A stretch of DNA of 64,000 nucleotides from Persicaria tinctoria. Lineage: Eukaryota > Streptophyta > Magnoliopsida > Caryophyllales > Polygonaceae. The stretch spans positions 2,048,501 to 2,112,500 of the forward strand of contig JBANSL010000014.1 in the NCBI GenBank assembly GCA_037127255.1, in the 5' to 3' direction. Below, piece after piece: positions 36,461 to 48,132 of the stretch (the first letter of the stretch is position 1; every line of letters begins with the position of its first letter). The notes beneath the pieces are model-generated. The model was not told where the DNA came from. It ran no database searches and worked only from the letters and a program-made list of their open reading frames with translations. Made by a program: the position numbers and the translations under genes.

Positions 36461-36985
36461 TATATTGACACTCGAAAATGAAGTTTTACTCTATCAACTA
36501 GTTGGTTGATCAAGTTCTCTCTTTAAATAACATGTATCTATTGTGTGTCGGCATATACTATTCTGTTGTGTAGAAAACATTTTTTTACCTAACTTTACTA
36601 ATCCGACTGTTTTTATGAGAATTAATGCAATTTGATGCTGAGATATGATGTCATTTCAGTTATACCATGCATACACTCGAATTATATTCCTACATGGCAA
36701 TATTCTTTTTCATCCTGCACTTTCAGAAATTAGTGTGCATTTTTTTATTAAGAAATAATTCGAGTATAAGACAAATCTGACACATTGAGAGACCGATAAA
36801 GTCGACAAACGACGAACCGTCAAATATACAACATAAAATTTAACGAGAAATTAGTAGTACATATAACAAATCAGATTTTTACCTTATAATTTAAAAAGGA
36901 ACACAATATACTGTTCTTACCCTAAAGAATATTCCCATTTGAACATGTCGAGCTTGCAAACCCAAAAGTTTGGGTGAGTATTGGA

Positions 36986-37529
36986 TAGCGATGGCAATGG
37001 GGTGAGGACTCCCGATCCCTACAGAGAATTCACATTGTGGAGACGGGGATGGGAAAATTAAATGGTGACGGGGACGGGGACGAGGACGGGGATGAAGATG
37101 GAGATAATAGTCTCCACCCCGATCCCTGCACCGTCCTCGTTGGGGGAACCCCACGGGGATCCCCGATGGGGAGTACGAAATCCTCATTTTTGTTTAAATC
37201 TTAAGTTTATATATTTTTTCTTTCACTTTAAAATTTTTACCTTATAATTTACATTTATGAGATATTATATGTAATATTTATGTCATATTTTTACATAACT
37301 TTAACTATATTTATAGTTTCCAATTAAATGGGGTGAAACCATGAGTTTTAAACGGGGAACCCGACGGAAAAACTCGCGCGAAATACAAACGGAAAAAATT
37401 AAGCGACGGGGGCGATTTATAATCCCCGAGTGAGATGGGAACAAAAACGGAGATTGTGTTAATAAACGGGGACGTCAACAGGGACGAGGAGGGTAACTCA
37501 GCCCCGATCCCGTCCCATTGTTATCCCTA
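36986..37529. mobile_element. hAT-type MITE with GGGGAC interior
   Basis: Left end TAGCGATGGCAATGGGG and right end CCCATTGTTATCCCTA are imperfect inverted repeats. Flanks GTATTGGA and ATATTGGG agree in six of eight bases. The interior is full of ACGGGGAC/GTCCCCG-like words on both strands, the same design as the two other hAT MITEs. Confidence 0.7.
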
Positions 37530-37537
37530 ATATTGGG

Positions 37538-38019
37538 TGCAGCTGTGATCTCACCACAACGACTCGTTAGTTATTACATATCACTCACAAGTGATATAAG
37601 ATTCATACATAGGTCACTTAGAAATGCAAGTAGAAATTAACAACCCCAAGTCCCCAACATAACATTCACATTGAGAAAGTTTATGGTTGCATAAAATAAA
37701 ATTGATTATCTTATACGTAAATTAAAACCAAAAGTTTTTTGTAAAAAACAATCATGTTTATGTTATATATGCTTATATTGATAGGTTTATAACCTTGTAT
37801 GTTGAAAAATCCTGTTTTCAAAAAAATGACAAAATTGTTTTCTAAACAATCGATCTTTTAATTATCTCACATTTTAAAAAACAAGACTTTTTTTAAGATA
37901 TAAATGTATAATCATATCGATATAAGTGTATGGAACATAATTTCACACACAAAAAAATATGTATTGTGTGTTTGATAAAATAGTAGTTTTTTTTTTTTTT
38001 TTATAATTTGGAAAGAATT
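37538..38019. other. no gene seen
   Basis: AT-rich DNA with an 18-T run at about 37988; nothing recognisable. Confidence 0.4.
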
Positions 38020-39060
38020 TTGGATAGGGAAAACCTATCAAAGAGCATCTTTGCGGATGAGATCTCTAAAATCTGTATTGAGGATGACAGAGGTCCCCGA
38101 AGCAGAATGGGCAAGGTGTGCAATCTTGTTAGCCACTCTGTTGCCAGAACGGGGTACATGAGAGAAAGTTACTTTTCTCATACAGTTTATCGTGATCAGA
38201 ATATCTAACATGATTAGTTCAATTTTCACGGACATTTTGTCTTATTTTGGTAGACGGTCTATAATGATTTTTGAATCACCTTCCATATGTATGTTTTGTA
38301 TTTGGAGTTTATTTGCTTCTGAAACGGCCAATCTAAGCGCTAAAGCCTCAACCATTAGAGGGATTTGGGACCAAGCTTTTTGAACGCAACATGGATTGGT
38401 TTTCCTTGCTAGTCTCGGATAATGATCCCAGCACTGCTTTCCTTTGTTCGGAGAGAGGATCCGTCAAAAATGAGTTTGAACACCCTAAAGGGTGGTTCTG
38501 ACCACTTGCCAGGTCGTGTTTTCCGTAGATGAGGACCCAAAACACGCCCAAATTTTGAGTTGTTAATACTTCCAGTGTCCTGGCTCTCATCAAATTGGCA
38601 AACACGTACACAGTTACCAGATTGTCTTTTAATGAATTCAGAGATAATCGAATCCGTAGGAAAGTTATCATTTCTGAAAGTCATATTATTGCGAAAATGC
38701 CAGATCGCCCACCAAGTGAAAGCGAGCTTTTGAGCTTTATCCTTAGACAATGAGGACCCCATCCCAGCTAGCACAAGTTGCAAGTCCCGAGAGTTTTTAA
38801 TCATTCGTTGAAGGGTGTTGTATTATTTTGTGTTTAGGATTTGAGTAACATGGGTGCTAACACATTCTAATAGAATATGGGTGTCATCCTCCCTGCAGTC
38901 GTTGCATATATTTCACATGTAGTGGGTATATATACCCCTCTGATCGCCAGTCGATCCCGGGTAGGCAGGCCCGATTGGCAAATTTTCCATAAGAATTTTT
39001 CTTATTTTTGGAGGGACATTTAGTTTCCAGATCCGTGTATTTTCATCCTTCGCGTCAGCA
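38020..39060 (-). pseudogene. L1-type LINE ORF2 tail (zinc-finger and RNase H), degenerate
   Basis: On the minus strand the order is: a zf-RVT-like region near 39050-38880 (WKLNVPPKIRK, then CNDCREDDTHILLECVSTH), the WWAIWHFRNNMTF block at about 38720, then RNase H-like pieces (FDGSS near 38480; EGDSKIIIDRLPK near 38250; FSHVPRSGNRVANKIAHLAHSA near 38130) and the usual LINE ending LIRKDA near 38045. Stops and frameshifts break it. The EN and RT parts are absent, so it is a 5'-truncated copy. Confidence 0.82.
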
Positions 39061-39204
39061 GTCGCATTTGTTAGGAGTTTATATGTTGATACAGTCGTAA
39101 ACCACCCGTTCCTATCAGACCACTAGTACAGTCTGTCTTCGTCAGGATTTGTCGGAAGTGGTATCGAGATGATTTCTTCCACAATTGAGTGGGGCAACTT
39201 AGAA

Positions 39205-39420
39205 CGGTGCTTGGCTTTTGTCCGTGGTCTACGTCCCCTTCGTGTTAGATTTAGTTTTCTTTGGCTCGTTTTCTTGTAGGGTGCGTTTTCACTTTTTGTA
39301 TTGCTCCGTTTTTTGTTTTCGTTTTCGTTTGTATGTATTGGCGGGTTTCCGTCTGCCGACTTGTCGGCCATAGAGATTCAGGTATATTTGATCTCGAATT
39401 ATTTCCTAATAAAAAAACTT
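39205..39420 (+). repeat. 3' end of a non-LTR element, copy 2
   Basis: Related to 34250-34460 (shared GACTTGTCGGCCAT and TTCAGGTATAT, then an A-rich end). It lies just before another LINE fragment, so LINE-family 3' untranslated sequence is possible. Confidence 0.5.
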
Positions 39421-40008
39421 CGAAAAAGCTTTTTTTTTTTTTTTGCCAAATGGAGCCTAAGTTTAATTTTACAAACAAGAATTGACAAAACTAATATGAA
39501 TTTCTTTAAAGAAAAAAGAAAGGAATACATATTGTGCCGTAGTAGCACAATATACCTTCAGCATTCTTCAGGAGGACTCGATACCTCGGTCGATGAGTCG
39601 GGACAGTGCTGTCGTCGTTCTGGGCAATGGAATAAACCACCAATGGATTGCTACAAGCTGAATTTTGATGGATCTGTAAGACCTGACTCTTCTACGTCTT
39701 TATGGTTTCGCTATCCAGAACTGGCAGGGTGATGTGGTAGCCGTGGGTAGGGATACCTGTATCAATGTCTCGGTGGCCTATGCCGAAAACCTTGGCCTTA
39801 AGATGTGCGTTTTTCTAGCAAAACAGCTGAATATCAATAATCTCCTGGTCGAGGGTGATAATCTTATAGTTATAAAAGCTCTGCTAGGGTATTGGAAATG
39901 CCCCTGGAATATCGAGCTCCTACAATCTGACATTCTTTTAGATACTTCGTTCTTCTCTTATGTAGCTATTCGTCATATTTTTAGGGAATCGAATGTTGTG
40001 GCTGACTA

Positions 40009-43000
40009 CACTACAAAAAAGAATTGCTTATGCTACACAATTTAGAAACGACAAGGATCTGCCGTAGCGAATGGTAGGTATTTGCTACGGCATTTGCCCC
40101 GTTGCAAATGTTTGCAACCACAATGCAGTGTTTTTTCAACATTAGCGACCCCAATTAGCCACAGGGTGGTTTTCCGTTTCCATTGATCCATTTTTTTCCA
40201 CGGTAATGTCATGCCATCGCAAATTTTATGACGCCAAATCGCCAATGCCTATATCTTGCTTCTTTTGCGACGGAAATGACAAGCCGTCTCAAATCAGTGC
40301 GCTTTAATTGCTCGGGTATAAAAGGAGAGAAACCCTAACTCCATTCTCTTTGCAACTCCAAATCCAATCTGCCCCGATTCAACCCCCTTTTTCCCCAATC
40401 ACTCAGATCTGAAGGTGAACGTTCTCTCCTCCTTCCATTGAGCGATCGATCCCTCCACATAATCCTATCCACTGCCACCACCGCATCCGACACCTTCCTC
40501 TCAACCGGCGAACCCTAATCTAAATCCTAACCCTAATTTCTGTCTTGGTGGACTTAGCCCGAGTAAGACTGAAGTTGAAGCTTGTCTCCATTGTGAGGGC
40601 ACATGACTTTCTCCATTGCATTTTTTAGGAGAGGAGCGAAGCTGGGAAGGAGAGTGTGCGAGCAAAGAGGAGGTCGAATAACTCGCTAGGGTTTTGGAAA
40701 TTGTTGGCGTTTTCAAGGTTTAGAGGAAGCGCTCTGGGAGTTGATCGGCGTCCTTTGAACCATGTTGACATTATCAAGGCTCAATTGCAGGAGGTAACCA
40801 AGTGGTTTAATTTGATTTTTTTTTTCCATTTTCGCTCAATTGTAGAGATAATATTCTATCCTTCTATTAATCTTTGTCGTTCGAAGGTTTATCAGGTGCT
40901 AATTTTAAAAAAAATTTGTTTGATTCCCACCTTTAAGAGGAAGGGCGCTATGAGAGGGAATAAGCAGATCTTTGGCTCCTTTACTGTGCAAGATCTTGTT
41001 GGCATAAAGCTCAACCGTAGGAGGTAAAACACTTGCAATCAGGAAATGAAAAGATGTTAGTGAAATTATGGAGAAAAAAAATGAAAGAAAATTTAAGGGT
41101 GAATTGTTTTGTTCACGGGGTTAGTGAATTCACAATCTTTCTATATAAATATGTCTTTAGCTTGTAATTTATTAATATAAATGTTGTTAGATTATTTTAT
41201 TACCTTTAGATACCTATAATAAATTCCTTTACATTGCATGTTTAATTTGTAGATGCAAGCTGTCATGAATTAAAAAATATGATATTGAGTTAAACATGTC
41301 TTTTTCATGCCTTCCACATGCTTTACTTATTCCATTGCAGGCTTAATTTGTAGATGCAAGCTGTCTTTATTATATATCGTGGTTTATTTCTTACACATGT
41401 GGTTTCATGCCTTTGATCTTGGACAAATAAAAATATCAAAAAATTCATATAATGTGCTAAACATGTAGGCTTCTTATCCGTTGAGCTCAAATTCGTTTAG
41501 TGTAAAATCAACAATTGCTGAAAATATTTCTTCGTTTAGTTCTACACATGCTTGAAGTTTGATGTTGCTGAAAGTCTTTAGCTCTGGTCTTAATAGAATA
41601 GATGTTCAGGAATTATGATTGTTGTGTAACCTGCATTACTTTCTTTGATATTATCTTTCTGATTTCTTTTCCAATTTAGATATTTACTTGAAGAACGGGC
41701 ATCGATTGGCATATATGTACATTCGATGTCTGTACAACCATCGTTTCAAGAAATCAGTGAGTGAGTCCTTGGTTTGTATGTCTTGGATTTCAATTTTCAA
41801 CACAAATTGCTAATTCGGTTATTAAAACTTGATGAATCTTGGGTCTAATTGGAGTCTAGTTTGGGAATTTCGCGCTTTGAGTGGAAGATCTCATGCCCAA
41901 TTTGATGTTCTGAAATCTAAATTAGTCGATGATTGTGCTGGTTCTTGTTTGTGTAATCAAAATTCAATTGTTGTTCTCTGTTTTTAATTGACTCCCAAGG
42001 ATTTCTAGTTTATGACCCACAAAATCGAACCCCAATTAATTTCTCCCATTGTTTTCACCACAAAATCAAAGTGATTTGGAATCTAATTGACAAGGATAAT
42101 TGTGTAGGAAGCTCGACATCCCATGAATGGCTAAGGAGAGATTTGTGGTGACGACGTTTAAGGTGGTGGGGCATCGTTTATCCTCTCTGTGGTTAGCACA
42201 ATGATGCCTCTATGAGAACTCATCTGAAGGATGATCGAAGTCTTAACACTGAGAAGCACAAATCCAGGTGGTCTCCTTCCTTGGATTTACTTCTTTATCT
42301 CGATGTGATTAACTACCCCCTTTATTTTAAGTTATTACCCATGTTTTTATGGAACTTATCCTTTCCCCATGGTTTTAAGGCTTTGTGTGTTGCTTATGTG
42401 GGGTGCGAGTCTATACATGGAAAAAGCAAGAAAAAGCCTTTAAAATTTAGATCGATTATAAACCTCTTGTGCCTATTTGATGGATAAATTGAATTTGGTG
42501 GCTGGTTTACAAGAGGTCCTTCCTTTGATTAGTTTTTGACAGTAGGAAGTTCCTTGGTAGCTTCTTTCATGGCTTCATATATATAACCTCTTCCCTTTGT
42601 TCATTTCACTCTTGTTTTACCCTTTGAGTGTCTCTAACATCCAATTTTGCCTCTTTATTCTACTGCTTGTTAGAAAATTGTCGATTATGGGACTCAAAGG
42701 TTAGCTATGAGGCGATATTAAAAGACTCACATAGCTCAAAATCACTGAGAGTTTTTTTTTACAAGAAAAGAAAAGAAGAGGAAACCATTTGGAATGAGAA
42801 AGGAGGAGTACTAATATGAATTAATATGACTCTTAGGTACCTTTCTTACAATAGAGAGCTCACTGGCACTCTTTCTTCGAAGCTCAGTCAGCTTAGCAAA
42901 CTCAAGATTATGTAAGATCCTTTTTTCTTCCTCCGGGGGAGGAATCTATTAACATAGATCTATAAAATTTATGTTGATGAGTTTGGATTTTCAAAACAGG

Positions 43001-45213
43001 ATTTTGGCAGGATGCATTTTCAGTGTTAGATGACCTAGGAAATCTATCAGAAGTGTCTTTCTTGTAAGAAATATTCATGGTTCAAATAAAGTCAAAACCT
43101 GGTTGTATTTTTACTTGATACAACTTACTTTTGAAATTCCTTTTTTCCTTCAATAAGACCCTAATTTGCTCTCTACTTGTTTGTTGCTTCTCAGATCTGC
43201 AGTACGGAGAGGACGATTGCCCACCACGTACTGGTGCCACCATTGCTTCTCGGTAAAGGTGAATGAAAAGTTTACAATTTTATGTTATTATTTTGAATTG
43301 AATTCTTAATAAGGACTTAAATTATCCGTGCGATCGCGTTCTAGACCACATCATTCGATAATAAACCCATCCGTTGAGCTTGTGTGATGCATAATGATTC
43401 AGGAATTGAAATGAGATTAACTTCATTGTGGACATCTAATCTGGTTGTGTTAAGGTTTTATTCCTCTTTTTCAATTGATTTTTTGGATGTGTGCAGAGAT
43501 GGTGGAAAAGGAGAGTGGAGGTTTTGGTACAATTACACTTTCAGGATTGTCACTAGATTCTGGACATTACTATGCATATATTAATGTTTTTCTGTAACTT
43601 TTTTTTATGTATTTGGATGACATGTTATACGCATGTTTAATGCTTGAGCTAAAAAACTTGAACCATTTAATTCATCTACTTAGGGTGTGTTAATCATGCT
43701 ATTACTGAAATGTGTTATTCTATTTGCATTTTCTGCTAGGAGGTCTTCTGAAGCATGCGAAGGGACTGAAAACTCAACTCTCGGGTCCGCTCTCGAAGGT
43801 AAAAAAAAAAACTATATTAGCAATAAATCATGACAGCATTGTTAGAGAACCTCATTTGTATGCATTTTCTCTCAAAAAAGGTTGACATGATATTAATTAC
43901 TTGCCTTTTCATGGTTTTAAAATCAAGGATGAATGTTGACATGATATAATCTACATTGCTTCTCTAGACTAAATTTTGTTTGCATTATATTAGTTTCTCT
44001 CTAGTTCTTTTAGTTCAAGTTTTTGTTTTGCATATTACCATCATGTTTTTTATTTGTTTCATTTATTAATCTATCCATAGATTTTCATCAAGATTACAAC
44101 TTTAAGCTACCCCAAGTCATTACTACTCAGATACATTGGTTGGTACTTAGACTATAGGCATTTCGGTATCTGTATGTTTTGGAAAGTATCCTAGTCAGGT
44201 TTTCTGGTTAGTACACGTACCAAGCAATGTGACTGACTTCCCCTTCTCTTCTCTAGTTTGTCATATAGTTGGTAAATTAATGAACCTTTTGAACCGGTGT
44301 TCATAGTTAGCTTCACCTTTTCTTCCATATACTGAACATACTACAATATATGTGATATGTTGCTGCAACGTTAGTTAATCAAGTTCGTCAAGTGCTATAT
44401 TTTAGGAACCCAAACAAGGCTACAACGGAACATAATGTACCTTGTTGCTATTCAGATGCTCAGCCTCCAACAATGCATTCTCAGGTGAGCATTCATACAC
44501 TAGGATTCAGCTGTGAAGACTTTCGATTGTGTTGCGAGGAGTCAATTGGAGATGTAGTACTCTCGGATGAGGAAGCTGAAAAAGAAATTGGCAAGAAGGA
44601 GAATCACATGATCAAATAGATGGACTAGCAAGGAGCTTAAGCTTGGCACTTAAGTACATACTTTTGGTAATCCAAAACATCACGAGTACATTACATAGGA
44701 TTAATCGACCTTTTGGTGTATGTTGATGTTATTCGGTGAATGGATTATGCACTTTTGTATATCGTAATGTATGACAGGTGGTTTGAGTTAGTATTCATTT
44801 ATGTGTATGAATGTTACATCAGTTTAGCAAGTAAAAACACATGTGCTATATATGGGAAACAACCAAGCTACTTTCGAAAAAAAAAAACAGAATTAGCACT
44901 CTTTTGCAACGGTATAGACCGTCGCAACAGGATATCATGCTCTTGAAAAAAAAATGGCGGGAAAGAATGCAAACCTATTTTTAGTGGGAAATGGTGGATT
45001 AATTAGCGACAGCATGTAGGGTCGCAAAATGCAGTCGCAAATCCAACAACAATATGGCCACGGCATCCGTCCGTCGCTAATCACCATTTGCTATCCTAGG
45101 GCTAGCTACCCCTGATTTGTCGTCGCTTAGCTGTCGCCAATGTTTTTTTGCGACGGCAAACCTACTTTTTGCGATGGATTTGAGCCGTTTCTAATTCTAT
45201 TTTTTTTGTAGTG
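40009..45213 (+). mobile_element. non-autonomous CACTA element with a captured gene fragment
   Basis: A 5,205-bp element starts CACTACAAAAAAGAATT and ends AATTCTATTTTTTTTGTAGTG (CACTA inverted ends), flanked by a 3-bp duplication CTA at 40006-40008 and 45214-45216. Subterminal repeats at both ends use TTGCGACGG/TTGCAACGG-type words (40060-40290; 44890-45190). No transposase domain is seen. The interior has several exon-like stretches between possible splice sites: 40590-41030, the LRR fragment at 42832-43063, 43199-43256, 43738-43799 and 44405-44620. Apart from the LRR fragment I do not recognise them. Orientation is taken from the captured fragment. Confidence 0.88.
42832..43063 (+). pseudogene. 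LRR receptor-kinase gene fragment inside CACTA
   Basis: 42832-42911 encodes LRYLSYNRELTGTLSSKL, then SQLSKLK, matching the LRR pattern DLSYNxxLTGxLPxxxxxLxKL. A GT donor (GTAAGA) follows at 42912 and an AG acceptor ends at 42999. The next piece (43000-43063) continues the same frame across the splice as MILAGCIFS, then needs a +1 shift to read VLDDLGNLSEVSFL before another GTAAGA donor. These are adjacent LRRs of the kind in At5g49760-like LRR receptor kinases (ILVGCSFSG...). The second exon is 64 nt where such exons are usually 72, which explains the frameshift. Family assignment is from memory of the pattern, so moderate. Confidence 0.62.
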
Positions 45214-45365
45214 CTATCTCGCTCGCAGTGCACATGCTTCCCCTGCCGATGACAGCTACGACGACGATCCAGAACTTGCTGTTCTCATCCGCAAGGATGC
45301 GATAGGAGCCTAGGAAGGATTCTTGCGGCGGCAGACCCGACCTAATCTTTATTTTGCGTCAAAAA

Positions 45366-46081
45366 AAAATCTTTTTTTTTTAAGAAACGACAGAGTAACC
45401 AACAGACTAACATGGATTTCTGATTCCTAAAGCTGTGTTTTACGGAGTATCGTAAATATTTGCTTTCAGAGCATATTCTCTATTTGGGCTGTCTCCAGAG
45501 TGGGCCCATTGGGCCTCCTTGTTCGATTCTCCGGCCAATCTTCCGGTGGTTAGTAAATTGAAGAATGAAGACCCATCGATATCAATGAAAGTTCTCATGG
45601 TTGGGAATTTTTTTAATCAAACACACAACTTTTTGGCATAAAGTGTATGATTTCTTACCAATCAAGCCAATACAGTTTTTATGCAAAAAAAAAAAAAGCC
45701 AATACAGTTGGTTGATCATCCACGGTGGAACTAACCTCCCATTTTACTTTTTCATCGGATTTGAACAATCTAACCAAGTAACCATTGTGGAATATGAACA
45801 ACCTTTCACTTTTCGGGTGTCTTCCACTTTTCGGTGTCTAAATATATTGAGATTAAACAAAAAAAAAGAATAAAAAAAGATATAGAGAAATTATGAATAA
45901 GAATTATTTTGAGGAATCGATTGCAAGACACCAAATGATTATTTTGAGGAATCGATTGCAAGACACCAAATGATGACAAAAAATATAAACAAAAATCATT
46001 ATGATTTGTTTTAGGGTTTAGGATACAGAAAAAATTGGTGATAACATACCAAACTTAGATATTGAGAACCTTTCACTTGCA
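45366..46081. other. no gene seen
   Basis: Mostly AT-rich. A 40-bp unit (GAATCGATTGCAAGACACCA) is repeated directly at about 45913 and 45953. Nothing else is recognised. Confidence 0.4.
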
Positions 46082-46845
<764 letters not shown>

Positions 46846-46894
46846 CACTTGCCTCTCTTTTGTCCCTTCTCACAAAAATTTTCCCATTTTTTTT

Positions 46895-47860
46895 GGGAAA
46901 ATTGCAAAAAAAATAGCCTAACCTTTAGGGGTTGTTGCACTTAATAGCATGAACTATAAAAAAAATGCAGAAAATAGCCTCAAGTGTTTACTTGGTTGTA
47001 GAAAATAGCATCAAGCTACATTCAAATTCAAATAATACCTTCAAATTCAAATAATTAACTTCAAATTAAAATTAATTGCAAAAAATAGCCTTAGGTTGCC
47101 TTTAAATTCAAATTAATTACAAAACCTCTCCAAAACAATTTTTATTTTAAAAAAATCGTTACTTCTTATATAAAAAAATAGCCTAAATATTTTTATTCTC
47201 AAAATCTACCACTTCTCATATTTTTTTTTTATCACTAAGTCATTATTAGCTAAATTCATCATTGAATTAATTATAAAAACTACCTCATACCATATAAATT
47301 TTGTAAATAATTTTTTTATAAAAAAAATCTACTAAAAATATCTCAAGATCTTTATTTTTCTTAATAAAAAATTAATTTATCTTCATCCCACAATCTATTA
47401 AATGCTCAAATAAAAACCATTGTTGGGTGAATAATGTATGCACACTTTTGCTCACAAGATCACCCTAAATCATTTATTAGATCAATTGCAAGTAAAAGGT
47501 TAAGTATTTATTCACTTTTAATGATATGTAAATAATCTAATTAATTTTTTAAAATAATAAATTAAAGTTATATTTGTATGGTTTGAGATAGTTTTTATAA
47601 TTAATTCAACTGTGAGTTTAGATAACAACAATTAAGTGTAACATTTTTTTATATTAGAAGTGATGATTATTTAAATAAAAATTATTTTGGAGATGTTTTG
47701 AAATTAATTTAAATGAAGGTAATTATTTGAATTTGAATGTAGCTTGAGGCTATTTTCCACAACAAAGTAAATACTTGAGGCTATTTTCTGCATTTTATTA
47801 TAGTTCAGGCTATTAAGTGCAACAATCTCTAAAAGTTAGGTTATTTTTTGCAATTTTCCC
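46895..47860. mobile_element. MULE-like element with about 140-bp terminal repeats
   Basis: The left end GGGAAAATTGCAAAAAAAAT runs inward through TTGTTGCACTTAATAGC, AATGCAGAAAATAGCC and AGCTACATTCAAATTC. The right end carries the same words inverted over about 140 bp (to GCAATTTTCCC). Long terminal repeats are typical of Mutator-like elements. No clear 9-bp duplication, because T runs flank both ends. No transposase. Confidence 0.78.
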
Positions 47861-48132
47861 TTTTTAAAAAATCCCCCCCCCCCCCCCCTAATTAAGTCTT
47901 GTGAAGGAAATAAGGTTGGTTTAGTACAACTCTTGTACCAAATGGTTATAAGGACCCTAACTTCCAATGTGCCTGGATTTGGAAGTTAGATGTTCTACCC
48001 AAAGTTCGACATTTCCTTTGAAAACTGCTCAAATATGGGCTACCAACTAAAGAACGACTCCAACGATCACAAATCCATGTGCCCATGGACTGTTCTTCTT
48101 GCGATTGTCTGTCGGAGACAACTAACCATTTC

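Larger units (their letters stand above)
39560..45365 (+). pseudogene. L1-type LINE RNase H domain, split by a CACTA element
   Basis: 39620-40008 encodes an RNase H-like domain in two frames: NFDGS near 39665, then LVEGDNLIVIKALLGYWKCP near 39850 and IRHIFRESNVVAD near 39990. The frame stops at the CACTA insertion. Right of it, from 45217, the same frame resumes (LARSAHASPADD, then ELAVLIRKDAIGA and a stop at about 45313), with an A run at 45360. Only one CTA is lost if the insert and one target copy are removed, so the LINE was there first. EN and RT are absent. Confidence 0.85.
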
